Shown here in pieces: positions 44,253 to 55,444 of a stretch of DNA of 64,000 bases. The first letter of the stretch is position 1; every line of letters begins with the position of its first letter. The translations under genes were made by a program, and so were the position numbers. The stretch lies in contig NZ_CCSE01000001.1 of NCBI RefSeq assembly GCF_000756715.1, positions 248,001 to 312,000 on the forward strand, written 5' to 3'. The DNA is from Jeotgalicoccus saudimassiliensis. Its GTDB lineage: Bacteria > Bacillota > Bacilli > Staphylococcales > Salinicoccaceae. Under the pieces are notes generated by a model, which did not search any database, was not told the DNA's origin, and was given only the letters and a program-made list of their open reading frames with translations.

Positions 44253-44285
44253 CGCACTCCCCGGATTGGGAGTGCGTTTTTTTGT
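44253..44285 (+). terminator. Terminator after the amylase-like gene
   Basis: CGCACTCCC and GGGAGTGCG pair across a six-base loop and are followed by seven T. Repeat array 3 starts about 50 bp beyond. Confidence 0.88.
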
Positions 44286-44331
44286 CTGCGGAAGACTGGT
44301 GTGAGTGTGCTAGGGGTGAGGAGCGTTGCCG

Positions 44332-44937
44332 GATGACAACGGCAGTTCCCCGTTGTGAATCGAGCAGTCTCGGATGACAACGGCAGTTCCCCGTTGTGAA
44401 TCGAGCAGTCTCGGATGACAACGGCAGTTCCCCGTTGTGAATCGAGCGTTGCGGGATGACAACGGCAGTTCCCCGTTGTGAATCGAGCAGTCCCGAATGA
44501 CAACGGCGGTTTCCCGTTGTGAATCGAGCGGTCTCGGATGACAACGGCGGTTTCCCGTTGTGAATCGAGCAGTCCCGAATGACAACGGCGGTTTCCCGTT
44601 GTGAATCGAGCAGTCTCGGATGACAACGGCGGTTCCCCGTTGTGAATCGAGCGTTGCCGGATGACAACGGCAGTTCCCCGTTGTGAATCGAGCGTTGCGG
44701 GATGACAACGGCAGTTCCCCGTTGTGAATCGAGCGTTGCGGGATGACAACGGCGGTTCCCCGTTGTGAATCGAGCGTTGCCGGATGACAACGGCAGTTCC
44801 CCGTTGTGAATCGAGCAGTCCCGAATGACAACGGCGGTTTCCCGTTGTGAATCGAGCGGTCCCGGATGACAACACCAATCCACCGTTGTGAATCGAGCAG
44901 TCCCGGATGACAACACCAATCCCCCGTTGTGAATCAA
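44332..44937. repeat. Tandem repeat array 3: fifteen units of 41 bp
   Basis: Fifteen direct repeats start at 44332 and then every 41 bp to 44906. Each begins GATGACAAC (or AATGACAAC) and carries ACAACGG-N7-CCGTTGT, then GAATCGAGC and a variable end. Loops are CAGTTCC, CGGTTCC or CGGTTTC. Ends are CAGTCTCG, GTTGCGG, GTTGCCG, CAGTCCCG, GGTCTCG or GGTCCCG, mixed in different combinations. The last two units carry ACCAATCC-type loops and fade. It lies between two convergent terminators (amylase-like and cdr). Because 41 is not a multiple of three, all three leftward frames stay open, giving false ORFs up to 292 codons. Confidence 0.97.
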
Positions 44938-44983
44938 CCCGTCCCAACCAACAAACAACAACCAACAACCGCCTACTCCACAC

Positions 44984-45019
44984 CAAAAAAACCGAATCCA
45001 TCAAAAATGGATTCGGTTC
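44984..45019 (-). terminator. Terminator after cdr
   Basis: Read leftward, AACCGAATCCA and TGGATTCGGTT pair across a short loop and are followed by a run of T. Confidence 0.88.
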
Positions 45020-45033
45020 CCTAAATATAAACT

Positions 45034-46371
45034 CTACAGTTTCTGAGCTTTCTCTATCGCTTTGTATCCAACCATATTGATAACGTCTTTCGGACTGGAG
45101 AAGGGTGGCGCGTAACCGACTTCAATGTTGATCAGATCATAAACAGTGCCGCCTAAACGCGTGTGTGCGGATAAGACGTCGATGCGTTTATCCACGCCGG
45201 CAGTACCGACGACTGCTGCTCGCAGTATAATTCCGGTTTCAACCGAAACGTACACGCGCACGTGTATCGGTGCTGCGTCTTTCATATACCCGGATTTATT
45301 TTTCTGTTTCTGATCGACAACGAAGTGGGGGACGTCTGCCGCTTCTTTTTCTGATAAACCTAATGTTGCAATATGATAGTCGAAGAACTTAACGATGTTG
45401 GTACCGAGAAATCCTTCATGCGTAATGGTTTTATCGCCTGAAATCTGATTTGCAATTATGTGTGCGAGTCTGTGTGCAGGCCATGCGAGTGCAGCCTGCA
45501 TCAGCATGGCAGGCATATGCTGATAGTGAGTGATTGTCGCATCCCCAAGTGCATATATATTACTGATGTTCGTCTGGCAGTTCTTATTAATCGGAATTTG
45601 ACCGTTATGAAGTGCAACCCCGGAACCGTTTAAAAATCCGGTGTTTGGCTGGATACCGACACCTGTTATAATCAGCTCCGCATTAATAGTTTCACCGTTT
45701 GACAGTACGGCCTGTTTGCCGTCGACATAATCGATTTCCGTATTCAGCTTCAGCGTGACACCGTGTTCGGTCATCGCTTCGTAGAGCACACCGTTCATAT
45801 CAGCTTCGATGTTTTTGTAAATTCGTTCATCGTGCTGGAGTACAGTAACGTGAATGCCTCTTTCAGTCAGATTTTCTGTCACTTCAAGTCCGATATAACC
45901 TGAACCGACGAGTACGGACTCTTTGACGTTATTTTTTTCGATGTATGACATGATGTGGTCAAGGTCCGCCAGCCGGTGGAGTGAAAATGCCTGTTCGGCA
46001 TCTTTTACCGCCTCAAGCTGTTTCGGTGAACCGCCCGGTGACAGAATCAGCCAGTCATATGTGTCGGTAAATTCTTTGCCGCTGTTTTTATTAAACACAG
46101 TCACAGTATTTTCTTCTGAATTAACTGACCGGACTTCATGTCCCGTCTTCACAAAGATGTTTTTCTCCATGAATTTTCCAGGTGTCATATTCATAAGGCT
46201 GTCCCGGTTTTCAATGTCTCCGCCGATGTAGTACGGCATACCGCATGACCCGTAGCTGATGTCATCATATCGCTCGTAAATAACGATTTCGATATCCGGG
46301 TTCAAACGGCGGAGCTGGGATGCTGCAGTGGCACCGCCTGCAACACCGCCAACTACTATTGCTTTAGCCAT
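45034..46371 (-). CDS. cdr: Coenzyme A disulfide reductase
   Basis: A 445-residue FAD enzyme that uses NADPH to reduce CoA disulfide, keeping CoA as the main thiol in bacteria that lack glutathione. The FAD motif is VVGGVAGGATAASQLRR at the N-terminus. The single redox cysteine is C43 in SYGSCGMPYYIGG, the position I recall for S. aureus CoADR. The second nucleotide motif is VGSGYIGLEVTENL, and IYALGDATI binds FAD. A pair of tyrosines near the C-terminus (KNKSGYMKDAAP region and INIEVGYAPPF) fits the family. It starts two bases after the degV stop. Confidence 0.92.
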   Translation of the reverse strand: MAKAIVVGGVAGGATAASQLRRLNPDIEIVIYERYDDISYGSCGMPYYIGGDIENRDSLMNMTPGKFMEKNIFVKTGHEVRSVNSEENTVTVFNKNSGKEFTDTYDWLILSPGGSPKQLEAVKDAEQAFSLHRLADLDHIMSYIEKNNVKESVLVGSGYIGLEVTENLTERGIHVTVLQHDERIYKNIEADMNGVLYEAMTEHGVTLKLNTEIDYVDGKQAVLSNGETINAELIITGVGIQPNTGFLNGSGVALHNGQIPINKNCQTNISNIYALGDATITHYQHMPAMLMQAALAWPAHRLAHIIANQISGDKTITHEGFLGTNIVKFFDYHIATLGLSEKEAADVPHFVVDQKQKNKSGYMKDAAPIHVRVYVSVETGIILRAAVVGTAGVDKRIDVLSAHTRLGGTVYDLINIEVGYAPPFSSPKDVINMVGYKAIEKAQKL

Positions 46372-46372
46372 C

Positions 46373-47215
46373 TTACTGGCCGTCTTTAAAGTAGAACAGA
46401 CCGATAGTGCCGTCTCCGGTATGCGAACTGATTGTCGGTCCGATACTTGAGATGTTTATCGTTTCAAGGTCAGTTTTTTCAAGCAGCTGTTTCTTCAGAT
46501 CATTTGCAGCTTTTTCAGCGTCGGCGTGAACGATATGTCCCGTTGCTCGTGCGCCTTCTTCGTTTGAAATTTCAACCATGCGCTTAAATACTTTTTTAAG
46601 TCCGCGGTGTTTTTCCAGCGGAATTAATTTTCCGCCTTCAAGATGAAGGAGCGGTTTAATATTTAACAGACCGCCGACGAATGCAGAACCTTTCGATAAA
46701 CGTCCGCCTTCTGCAAGGTAGTCGAGATCATCTACTGTAAACAGATGTCTGATATTGCTTATATCTTTTTGAATTTTAGCAGTGACAGTATCTTTATCGT
46801 CGCCGTCAGCGATGTAGCCTGCAGCTCTTTCGATAATTAAACCGATTCCGTAACTCGCACCTTCTGTGTCGAACAGTGTGATGTCCGCATCGGGCTGCTC
46901 TTCAAGAATCATGTCTTTCGCGATTGAAGCACTCTGGTATGTACCTGATAAAGCGCTTGAAAAACCGATGTAAATAATACTTTCGTTTTTGTCTGTATAT
47001 TCTTTGAACATGGAAGCAAATGCTTCCGGATTTGGCTGACTTGTCATCGGACGTTTGCCGTCTTTTATTGCCTGAATGACTTCTTCACTCGTAATTTCAA
47101 ACTGGTCTTTGTAGCTCTTGTCTCCGATTTGGATTGTCAGCGGCTGTACGTCAGCACCAAGTTCACGTGCTCTTTCGAGCGACAGGTCTGAACAGCTGTC
47201 GATTATAAGTTTCAT
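46373..47215 (-). CDS. DegV family fatty-acid-binding protein
   Basis: A 280-residue DegV-type protein. Such proteins (FakB) hold a fatty acid for phosphorylation by FakA. The N-terminal IIDSCSDLSLERARELG, the central MTSQPNPEAFASMFKEY and SIIYIGFSSALSGTYQSASIA (lipid-contact serine), and LDYLAEGGRLSKGSAFVGGLLNIKPLLHL mark the family. GGAGG precedes the start. FakA is not encoded nearby. It is probably cotranscribed with cdr downstream and the Cof phosphatase upstream. Confidence 0.9.
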   Translation of the reverse strand: MKLIIDSCSDLSLERARELGADVQPLTIQIGDKSYKDQFEITSEEVIQAIKDGKRPMTSQPNPEAFASMFKEYTDKNESIIYIGFSSALSGTYQSASIAKDMILEEQPDADITLFDTEGASYGIGLIIERAAGYIADGDDKDTVTAKIQKDISNIRHLFTVDDLDYLAEGGRLSKGSAFVGGLLNIKPLLHLEGGKLIPLEKHRGLKKVFKRMVEISNEEGARATGHIVHADAEKAANDLKKQLLEKTDLETINISSIGPTISSHTGDGTIGLFYFKDGQ

Positions 47216-47229
47216 TTATAAAGTCCTCC

Positions 47230-48051
47230 TTATGGTTTTAGACGCAGGTCAAAGAATTCATTTAAGAAGTGACCGATACCGTCATTATTATTATTTGATT
47301 TTGTTACGTAGTTGGAAATATTCTTAATATCATCAATCCCGTTTTTCATTGCAACACCGTGTTCAACGTACTGAAGCATTTCAGTATCGTTGTCTTCGTC
47401 ACCAAAAGCGATAGTGCGGCTTTGCGGAATGTTTAAATATTCTCTGGCATAGTCGACACCGACTGCTTTGTTTATCCCTTTTTTAATAATTTCAAGTACA
47501 GGATAAGGTGCACCCCAGCGGCGCTGCTCAATAACTTCGGCAAACAGGTCATCGAGTGTCTTTCTAATGTTCGGCATTTCGGATTCCTCAGCCTGAACGA
47601 GAATACTCGTCACATCTTCAGTGACTGTTTCATACAGATTACCGACGCTTATTTCAGGGTTACCCATCTTAAATGCATCAAAGAGCACGCTGTCGTGGTA
47701 GTGAATATATATATTATCTTTTATTTCAGCAACGATATTTTTAATATTAAGCTCCGGTACAATTTTGGCGATTTCCCTGGTTACTTCAAGATCCAGTGTT
47801 TCATGCTTCATCTGGAAGTTGAAATCTGTCGGATGATGGACAAATGCACCGTTAAAGTTAACGACAGGCGTCGTCATTTTTAATTCTTTATAATATGGAA
47901 CACTTGCCCGGTAGGGACGCCCGGTGGAGATCATCAGTTCGTGCCCCTGTTGTTTAAGTGTTGTGAGCACTTCTTTCGTATACGGAGTGATTGTCTTTTC
48001 ATCCGTTAAAAGAGTACCGTCTAAATCTAAACAAATTAAATGCTTGTCCAT
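47230..48051 (-). CDS. Cof-type HAD-IIB phosphatase
   Basis: A 273-residue HAD hydrolase. Motif I is LICLDLDGTLLTDEKTITP at the N-terminus, motif II is MISTGRPYRAS, the motif III lysine lies in EIIKKGINKAVGVDYA, and motif IV is AFGDEDNDTEML. The large IIB cap lies between residues about 85 and 190. Relatives dephosphorylate sugar phosphates or flavin precursors; substrate unknown. ATG 48051 follows AAAAGGGAG at six bases; the frame extends 18 codons upstream without a ribosome site. Confidence 0.88.
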   Translation of the reverse strand: MDKHLICLDLDGTLLTDEKTITPYTKEVLTTLKQQGHELMISTGRPYRASVPYYKELKMTTPVVNFNGAFVHHPTDFNFQMKHETLDLEVTREIAKIVPELNIKNIVAEIKDNIYIHYHDSVLFDAFKMGNPEISVGNLYETVTEDVTSILVQAEESEMPNIRKTLDDLFAEVIEQRRWGAPYPVLEIIKKGINKAVGVDYAREYLNIPQSRTIAFGDEDNDTEMLQYVEHGVAMKNGIDDIKNISNYVTKSNNNNDGIGHFLNEFFDLRLKP

Positions 48052-48173
48052 ATAAATCTCCCTTTTATTTGTGTTAATTAAAATGTTTCTTCTTAATAAT
48101 AGCATTTATATTTATTGAATGTATAATTTTTGTTATAGTTATGATACATACACTACAGTAAGGAGTGATTAGT

Positions 48174-48482
48174 TTGGATAAAGCAATGGAAGAAAGCATG
48201 TACGGTGCGTTAGAGAACGTTATTGACCCCGAACTTGGTATAGATATAGTGAACCTTGGTTTAGTTTACGGTGTAAACCTCGACGACGAAGGTAATGCTG
48301 GTGTGGAAATGACATTAACTTCGATGGGGTGCCCGATGGGACCTCAGATTATGGGACAGGTGGAACACTGCCTGCTGGAACTGCCCGAAGTTAAAGATGT
48401 ACAAATCGCAATCGTCTGGAACCCGCCATGGGATAAAGACAAGATGACACGTTATGCGAAAATCGCACTTGGGGTCAGCTAA
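48174..48482 (+). CDS. MIP18/DUF59 family iron-sulfur maturation protein (SufT/YitW-like)
   Basis: A 102-residue protein of the MIP18 family, which helps mature Fe-S proteins; SufT does so in S. aureus. The core ALENVIDPELGIDIVNLGLVYG and TLTSMGCPMGPQI, with its conserved cysteine, are intact, and WNPPWDKDKMT closes the domain. A GTG at 48165 falls inside the AGGAGTG ribosome site, so TTG 48174 is preferred. It is monocistronic with a strong terminator. Confidence 0.88.
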   Translation: MDKAMEESMYGALENVIDPELGIDIVNLGLVYGVNLDDEGNAGVEMTLTSMGCPMGPQIMGQVEHCLLELPEVKDVQIAIVWNPPWDKDKMTRYAKIALGVS

Positions 48483-48498
48483 TTTAACTTAACAGCAC

Positions 48499-48535
48499 AA
48501 AAAAGCCGCGAAGAATTTTCTTCGCGGCTTTTTTC
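48499..48535. terminator. Bidirectional terminator between the MIP18 gene and uppP
   Basis: AAAAAAGCCGCGAAGAA pairs with TTCTTCGCGGCTTTTTT around a minimal loop. Runs of A and T flank both sides, so it can serve both convergent genes. Confidence 0.92.
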
Positions 48536-49359
48536 TATGCCCAGATGAACTGGTAAAGTATTGAAAATGTTCCAAGTGCAAAACAGTAGTATACGAAAAT
48601 AATCAGGTTACCGCGCTCCATAACATTTTGCAGCCATTTAACTGCAAAGTACGTTGCGATTACCGAAACGATAAACGCCAGCAGATAGGCAAGCCATAAC
48701 GTATTCATGTTCGGATCATTAACGATGTCCCCAACGGACAGCATTGCAGTTCCGAGAGATACCGGAATATATAACAGGAAAGCGAAACGCAGTGCATTTT
48801 TCTGACTCAGGCCGACAGCGATTGCTCCGACAATTGATGCACCGCTTCGGCTGATACCGGGTGTTAATGCCATACACTGGGCTATACCGACAATAATTGA
48901 ATCTTTTACAGTCAGGTCACCATCCTGTTTAACTCCGCGTTTATTTTTAATGAATAATAAGGCAACACCTGTAACAAGAAGCATTAAGCCGACAAACCCG
49001 ACAGAAATATTATCCCCGATGACATCTTTTAATAACAAACCCGCAACACCGACAGGAATAGTAGCGATAATAAGACAGATTATATATTTGAAATCGGTCA
49101 CTGCGTCGTTATCTCTGGCACCGTTAAAAACAAATCTCCATAAGTTTTTAATGATACTGATAATATCTTTTCTGTAAACTGTAAGAATTGCAAGGAGTGA
49201 AGCTGTGTTTAAAAATATTTCAAACGACAATCCTGAAGCTTCAATTCCAAACAGCTCGCGTGCAATAACGAGATGGCCGCTGGATGAAACCGGAATCGGC
49301 TCGGTAATTCCCTGAAGCAATCCTAAAAATACATATTTAATAATAGTAATGATATCCAA
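48535..49359 (-). CDS. uppP: Undecaprenyl-diphosphatase
   Basis: A 274-residue integral membrane phosphatase (BacA/UppP) that recycles undecaprenyl diphosphate to the monophosphate carrier used for peptidoglycan and teichoic acid. The catalytic segments QGITEPIPVSSSGHLVIA (Glu-rich motif) and LTPGISRSGASIVGAIAVGL (Arg/Ser motif) are intact, with about eight helices. Translation starts at TTG behind AAGGAGG. Confidence 0.93.
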   Translation of the reverse strand: MDIITIIKYVFLGLLQGITEPIPVSSSGHLVIARELFGIEASGLSFEIFLNTASLLAILTVYRKDIISIIKNLWRFVFNGARDNDAVTDFKYIICLIIATIPVGVAGLLLKDVIGDNISVGFVGLMLLVTGVALLFIKNKRGVKQDGDLTVKDSIIVGIAQCMALTPGISRSGASIVGAIAVGLSQKNALRFAFLLYIPVSLGTAMLSVGDIVNDPNMNTLWLAYLLAFIVSVIATYFAVKWLQNVMERGNLIIFVYYCFALGTFSILYQFIWA

Positions 49360-49429
49360 CTTTATAAATCCTCCTTAAAAGACCCATCAATAAATATATG
49401 ATAAATTGCACAATATTGCTATTAATTAC

Positions 49430-49482
49430 TTGATTTAAAGATGGAAAAGCGTATAATTAAATTAAGGTCAAAAAAGGTCAAA
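49430..49482 (+). promoter_or_regulatory. clpB promoter with a perfect CtsR operator
   Basis: TTGATT (49430-49435), 16 bp, TATAAT (49452-49457). Just downstream, GGTCAAA-AAA-GGTCAAA (49466-49482) is an exact match to the CtsR heptamer direct repeat. CtsR bound there would block transcription until heat or protein stress inactivates it. No HrcA (CIRCE) element is seen. Confidence 0.9.
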
Positions 49483-49523
49483 CTAATTTGAACCTTAATT
49501 TTACTTAACCGAGGTGAAGTAAA

Positions 49524-52112
49524 TTGGATATTAACAAGATGACAGTGAAAGTGCAAAACATAATTGAACGTGCGCAGCAGTATTCACAGGAACTGAAACT
49601 GCAGTCGATCGAACCCGAAGCGGTCATAAAAGCGATGCTGACGGCAGATGAAAGTATGAGTGCTGATATACTGACCCGCGCAAAAATTAATACAGACAAT
49701 ATTATTGAAGCTTACGATGAAAAATTAAGTAAATACAATTCGGTAACCGGAGACAGCGTTGAATACGGCGTATATATGTCGGACGGCTTTTCGAAGCTGT
49801 ATAACAAAGCTGAAAAGAAAATGGCGGAAATGGAAGACTCATTTATCTCCCAGGAGCATATGCTTCTTGCAGCGCTTGAAGAAGACAATATATTAAAAGA
49901 GGCCGTCGTCAATAAAGCGGACATTATTAAAGAAATCATAAAGAAAATCAGAGGGGGAAACCATGTGACAACACAAAATCCTGAAAACCAGTATGAAGTG
50001 CTGGAAAAATACGGCCGTGATCTGGTCGAAGAAGTCAGAAACGGCAATGTAGACCCTGTAATCGGTCGCGATGAGGAAATCCGCGACACAATCCGTATAC
50101 TGAGCCGTAAACGTAAAAACAATCCGGTGCTGATCGGTGAACCCGGTGTCGGTAAAACAGCAATCGTTGAAGGACTGGCACAGCGTATCGTGCGTAAAGA
50201 CGTGCCGGACAGCCTGCTCGACAAAACAGTATTCGAGCTCGATTTAACATCGCTCGTTGCAGGTGCTAAATACCGCGGTGAATTTGAAGAAAGACTGAAA
50301 GCAGTTTTAAAAGAAGTGAAGGAATCAGACGGCAGAATTATTCTCTTTATCGATGAAATTCATATGCTGGTCGGTGCCGGTAAAACAGACGGTGCAATGG
50401 ATGCCGGCAATATGCTGAAACCGATGCTGGCACGAGGCGAGCTGCACTGCATCGGCGCAACGACGACAAATGAATACCGGGAATATATTGAAAAGGATTC
50501 GGCGCTCGAAAGACGTTTCCAGAAAGTACAGGTGCCGGAGCCGGATGTCGAAGATACGATTTCCATTTTGCGCGGACTTAAAGAACGCTACGAAGTACAC
50601 CACGGTGTACGCATTACCGACCGTGCACTCGTCGCTGCAGCGGAATTATCGGACCGTTATATTACGGATCGTTTCCTGCCGGACAAAGCAATTGACTTAA
50701 TGGATCAGGCAAGTGCGACAATCCGTACTGAAATGGGTTCAAACCCGACAGAACTCGATCAGATTAACCGCCGTGTTATGCAGCTTGAAATTGAGGAGCA
50801 GGCATTAAAAGGCGAAAAGGATACAGTATCTGCAAATCGTCTGGCTGAACTGCAAACAGAGCTCGGCGATATAAAAGAAGAACAGAAAACATTGCAGAAC
50901 AAAGTTGAAAAAGAAAAAGAACAGATTCAAAAAGTGAATGACAAGCGTGCCGAAGTCGACAAAGTGCGTCAGGAGCTTGAAGAAGCTGAAAACAATTACG
51001 AACTTGAACGTGCAGCGGAACTCCGCCACGGTAAACTGCCTCAGCTTGAAAAAGAACTTGCGGAATTTGAAGCTGAAATGGAAACCGCATCGGACGAAGG
51101 ACGTATAATAAGAGAAGTTGTGACCGAGGAGGAAATCGGCTTTATCGTCAGCCAGTGGACCGGTATTCCGGTAACGAAGCTCGTTGAAACCGAAAAAGAT
51201 AAACTGCTTAAACTTTCTGATATACTTCACGAGCGTGTCGTTGGCCAGGATGAAGCGGTGGATCTTGTCGCTGATGCTGTAATCAGAGCACGTGCAGGAA
51301 TTAAGGATCCTGACAGACCAATCGGAAGCTTCCTGTTTTTAGGACCGACGGGTGTCGGTAAGACGGAGCTCGCGAAAGCACTTGCCGCAACGATGTTTGA
51401 TTCGGAGAAACATATAATCCGCATCGATATGAGTGAATATATGGAAAAACATTCTGTCTCAAGGCTGATTGGTGCACCGCCGGGATACGTCGGTCATGAA
51501 GAGGGCGGACAGCTGACTGAAGCGGTACGCCGTCAGCCGTATTCAGTCATCCTGATGGATGAAGTGGAAAAAGCGCATTCCGACGTATTCAATATTCTGT
51601 TACAGCTTCTCGATGAAGGCCGGCTGACTGACTCAAAAGGGCGGAGTGTTAACTTTAAAAACACAATCGTTATTATGACTTCGAATATCGGCTCCCAGCA
51701 TCTCCTGGACACGGTCGTTGTCGATGGTGAACTGAGCGATGAAACGAAAGATATTGTTATGGGTGAAGTTCATCAGTACTTTAAACCTGAAATTATTAAC
51801 CGTATGGACGATATTGTCATGTTCAGTCCGTTAACCAAGAAAAATATGGGTGCGATTGTCGATCGTCTGCTCGTTGACCTAAACAGACGTCTCGATAATC
51901 AGCACATGTCACTTGAAGTAACGGACAGCGTGAAAAACTGGGTGGCTGAAAGTGCATATGAGCCGCAGTTTGGTGCCCGTCCGCTGAAACGTTTTATTCA
52001 GAAACATATCGAAACACCGCTTGCGAGAAAACTGATTGCGTCAGATTTGACTGAAGGACTGCATATTAAAGCAGATTATGTGGATGATGAACTGGTATTC
52101 GATATTAAATAA
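49524..52112 (+). CDS. clpB: Disaggregase ClpB
   Basis: An 862-residue AAA+ chaperone that pulls proteins out of aggregates with DnaK. In order: N-domain (1-145), first ATPase with [13 protein letters not shown] and [14 protein letters not shown], the coiled-coil middle domain (about 405-525, rich in Glu/Lys/Gln), second ATPase with [15 protein letters not shown] and [11 protein letters not shown], and the C-terminal domain with [11 protein letters not shown]. Translation starts at TTG behind GAGGTG. The gene is single and regulated by CtsR. Confidence 0.95.
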   Translation: MDINKMTVKVQNIIERAQQYSQELKLQSIEPEAVIKAMLTADESMSADILTRAKINTDNIIEAYDEKLSKYNSVTGDSVEYGVYMSDGFSKLYNKAEKKMAEMEDSFISQEHMLLAALEEDNILKEAVVNKADIIKEIIKKIRGGNHVTTQNPENQYEVLEKYGRDLVEEVRNGNVDPVIGRDEEIRDTIRILSRKRKNNPVLIGEPGVGKTAIVEGLAQRIVRKDVPDSLLDKTVFELDLTSLVAGAKYRGEFEERLKAVLKEVKESDGRIILFIDEIHMLVGAGKTDGAMDAGNMLKPMLARGELHCIGATTTNEYREYIEKDSALERRFQKVQVPEPDVEDTISILRGLKERYEVHHGVRITDRALVAAAELSDRYITDRFLPDKAIDLMDQASATIRTEMGSNPTELDQINRRVMQLEIEEQALKGEKDTVSANRLAELQTELGDIKEEQKTLQNKVEKEKEQIQKVNDKRAEVDKVRQELEEAENNYELERAAELRHGKLPQLEKELAEFEAEMETASDEGRIIREVVTEEEIGFIVSQWTGIPVTKLVETEKDKLLKLSDILHERVVGQDEAVDLVADAVIRARAGIKDPDRPIGSFLFLGPTGVGKTELAKALAATMFDSEKHIIRIDMSEYMEKHSVSRLIGAPPGYVGHEEGGQLTEAVRRQPYSVILMDEVEKAHSDVFNILLQLLDEGRLTDSKGRSVNFKNTIVIMTSNIGSQHLLDTVVVDGELSDETKDIVMGEVHQYFKPEIINRMDDIVMFSPLTKKNMGAIVDRLLVDLNRRLDNQHMSLEVTDSVKNWVAESAYEPQFGARPLKRFIQKHIETPLARKLIASDLTEGLHIKADYVDDELVFDIK

Positions 52113-52118
52113 TAAAAT

Positions 52119-52155
52119 AAAGAGCGTCTGAAATGAAAATTTCAGACGCTCTTTT
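52119..52155. terminator. Bidirectional terminator between clpB and glpD
   Basis: AAAGAGCGTCTGAAA and TTTCAGACGCTCTTT form a 15-bp stem with flanking A and T, shared by two convergent genes. Confidence 0.92.
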
Positions 52156-52159
52156 GCTG

Positions 52160-53812
52160 TTATCTCCTCGTATCTTCGATTGCAGCATCGAGTTCTTTGC
52201 TGTATTTGTTTTTTACTTCATCACCGAATCCAAGCGTATCCTGCAGCAGCTGTTCAACACCGCTCCGGTACATGAGCACATCGTCGATTTCGAAGTACAG
52301 CTTGCCGGAACGGCGGACGAAAAAGTCTGTCGGTTTAATTACCATTTCATGCAGTATACCGTATATAACTTCTGCATAAAGCGGCTTTGAAAGACCGTAT
52401 TTTTCATGGTTGTTATTCGTAATGCCCGCATACTGATAAACAGCTTCGGCATTACTGCCGTATTTCATGGCGAGCACATGACCTTCATCCAGTGAAAGGC
52501 CGTAGCTCGGTGCTTTGCGGCTGATATTGTCGACGTAGTTCTGATAGCCGACACTGCCTCCGACTTTTCCGCCGGAGACCGGCTCGTTTTTAGTGGATAC
52601 TTTCTTCAAATGCATTTTATGATGTTTTTTCAGATATTCCGAAACTTCATCGGTAATTTCCTCTGCCATATGACGGTAGCCTGTCAGTTTGCCGCCGGCA
52701 ATAGTAATCAGGCCGCTCGTACTGTGCCATATTTCGTCTTTACGGGAAATGTCGGAAGCATTTTTGCTGCCGGACTGTATGAGCGGACGGATGCCTGCCC
52801 ATGAAGATTCAATTTTAGAAACATCCAGATTTAAATCAGGAAACATAAAATTAACGGCATCGATCAGATATGTTTTATCTTCGGCATCAGCAGTTGGATT
52901 TTCCTTCTGTTCACCGTAAAAAGTATCCGTTGTGCCGACGTATGTTTTTCCTGCACGGGGAATTGCAAAAATCATCCGGCCGTCTTCTTTCGTGTCGAAG
53001 TACACCGCCTGGGTTAACGGGAAGTCCTCCTGCTTAAAGACAATATGAACACCTTTAGTATGAACCAGATGCTTTTTAGTCTGTTTGCCTGCCTGGTCAT
53101 TTGCACGGACTTCATCGACCCACGGTCCTGAGGCATTGACGACAGCTTTACTTTTAATTTCATACGTTTCATTTTTGAGAACATCGGTCGCGGTAATACC
53201 CGTTACAGTCCCGTTGTCGTACAGGAACCCTTCAGCTTTGACATAGTTGACTGCATCTGCACCGTATGAAGCAGCTTTTTTCATAACTTCGATAGTCAGC
53301 CGTGAATCGTCAGTTTTATATTCCACGTAATGGCCGCCGCCGCGGAGCCCGTCGGTTTTAATGTTTGGGACGCGTTCAATGACTTCTTTTTTAGAAAGCA
53401 TATTGCGGCGCTCATTTTTATCGACCTGTGCGAGAGCGTCGTAAACTTTTAACCCGAGACTTGTAGTAAACTCACCGAATGTCCCGCCTTTATGAAACGG
53501 CAGCAGCATCCATTCCGGTGTAGTAACGTGCGGACCGTTTTCATAAACAATAGCACGTTCGCGCCCGGTTTCACGGACGACGTTTACCTGCATTTGTTTT
53601 AAGTAGCGGAGACCGCCGTGAATTAACTTTGTACTGCGGCTGCTCGTACCGGCAGAAAAATCCTGCATTTCGACAAGTGCAACATTGAGCCCGCGCATCG
53701 ATGCATCGAGAGCAATACCGGCACCTGTAATACCGCCGCCGATAATAAGCAGATCGTATTCAAATTTTGACATATGCTCGAGCTGGTGTTTTCTAGTGAG
53801 AGCGTTTAACAT
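52160..53812 (-). CDS. glpD: Aerobic glycerol-3-phosphate dehydrogenase
   Basis: A 550-residue membrane-associated flavoprotein that oxidises glycerol 3-phosphate to dihydroxyacetone phosphate and feeds electrons to menaquinone. The FAD motif is DLLIIGGGITGAGIALDASMRGL (residues 19-41), followed by TSSRSTKLIHGGLRYLK. VNASGPWVDEV and WAGIRPLIQ are also family segments. AGGAGGAG precedes the start. It lies 26 bp after glpK in the same direction. Confidence 0.93.
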   Translation of the reverse strand: MLNALTRKHQLEHMSKFEYDLLIIGGGITGAGIALDASMRGLNVALVEMQDFSAGTSSRSTKLIHGGLRYLKQMQVNVVRETGRERAIVYENGPHVTTPEWMLLPFHKGGTFGEFTTSLGLKVYDALAQVDKNERRNMLSKKEVIERVPNIKTDGLRGGGHYVEYKTDDSRLTIEVMKKAASYGADAVNYVKAEGFLYDNGTVTGITATDVLKNETYEIKSKAVVNASGPWVDEVRANDQAGKQTKKHLVHTKGVHIVFKQEDFPLTQAVYFDTKEDGRMIFAIPRAGKTYVGTTDTFYGEQKENPTADAEDKTYLIDAVNFMFPDLNLDVSKIESSWAGIRPLIQSGSKNASDISRKDEIWHSTSGLITIAGGKLTGYRHMAEEITDEVSEYLKKHHKMHLKKVSTKNEPVSGGKVGGSVGYQNYVDNISRKAPSYGLSLDEGHVLAMKYGSNAEAVYQYAGITNNNHEKYGLSKPLYAEVIYGILHEMVIKPTDFFVRRSGKLYFEIDDVLMYRSGVEQLLQDTLGFGDEVKNKYSKELDAAIEDTRR

Positions 53813-53838
53813 AATTCTCCTCCTGTATATAAACCTGA

Positions 53839-55341
<1,503 letters not shown>

Positions 55342-55411
55342 TTATAACCTCCACAAAGGTGAAATTAAATAATAAATGACTATACCCGTTTTACGGTAAG
55401 TTAAATAAAAT

Positions 55412-55444
55412 AAAAAAACCGGATTTCATAATGAAATCCAGTTT
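55412..55444 (-). terminator. Terminator after yjzD, before glpK
   Basis: Read leftward, AAACTGGATTTCA and TGAAATCCGGTTT pair across a three-base loop and are followed by seven T. It separates the small membrane gene from glpKD, so glpKD needs its own promoter in the 70 bp that follow; none was clear. Confidence 0.82.

Noticed and set aside
15785-44937. CRISPR arrays
   Set aside because: The repeats are direct, with 41-bp spacing, but there are no unique spacers. The segments between dyads are a few recurring variants, and no cas genes are present.
44126-45004. Long leftward open frames (292, 240 and 173 codons) with repeated peptides across array 3
   Set aside because: They exist in all three leftward frames because the 41-bp unit contains no leftward stop in any frame. 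No ribosome site, no known domain, and they run over a terminator and the end of the amylase-like gene.
55385-55400. TACC...GGTA inverted repeat upstream of glpK as an operator
   Set aside because: The arms are only four bases long and the match falls off at once; no known glp control element was recognised.
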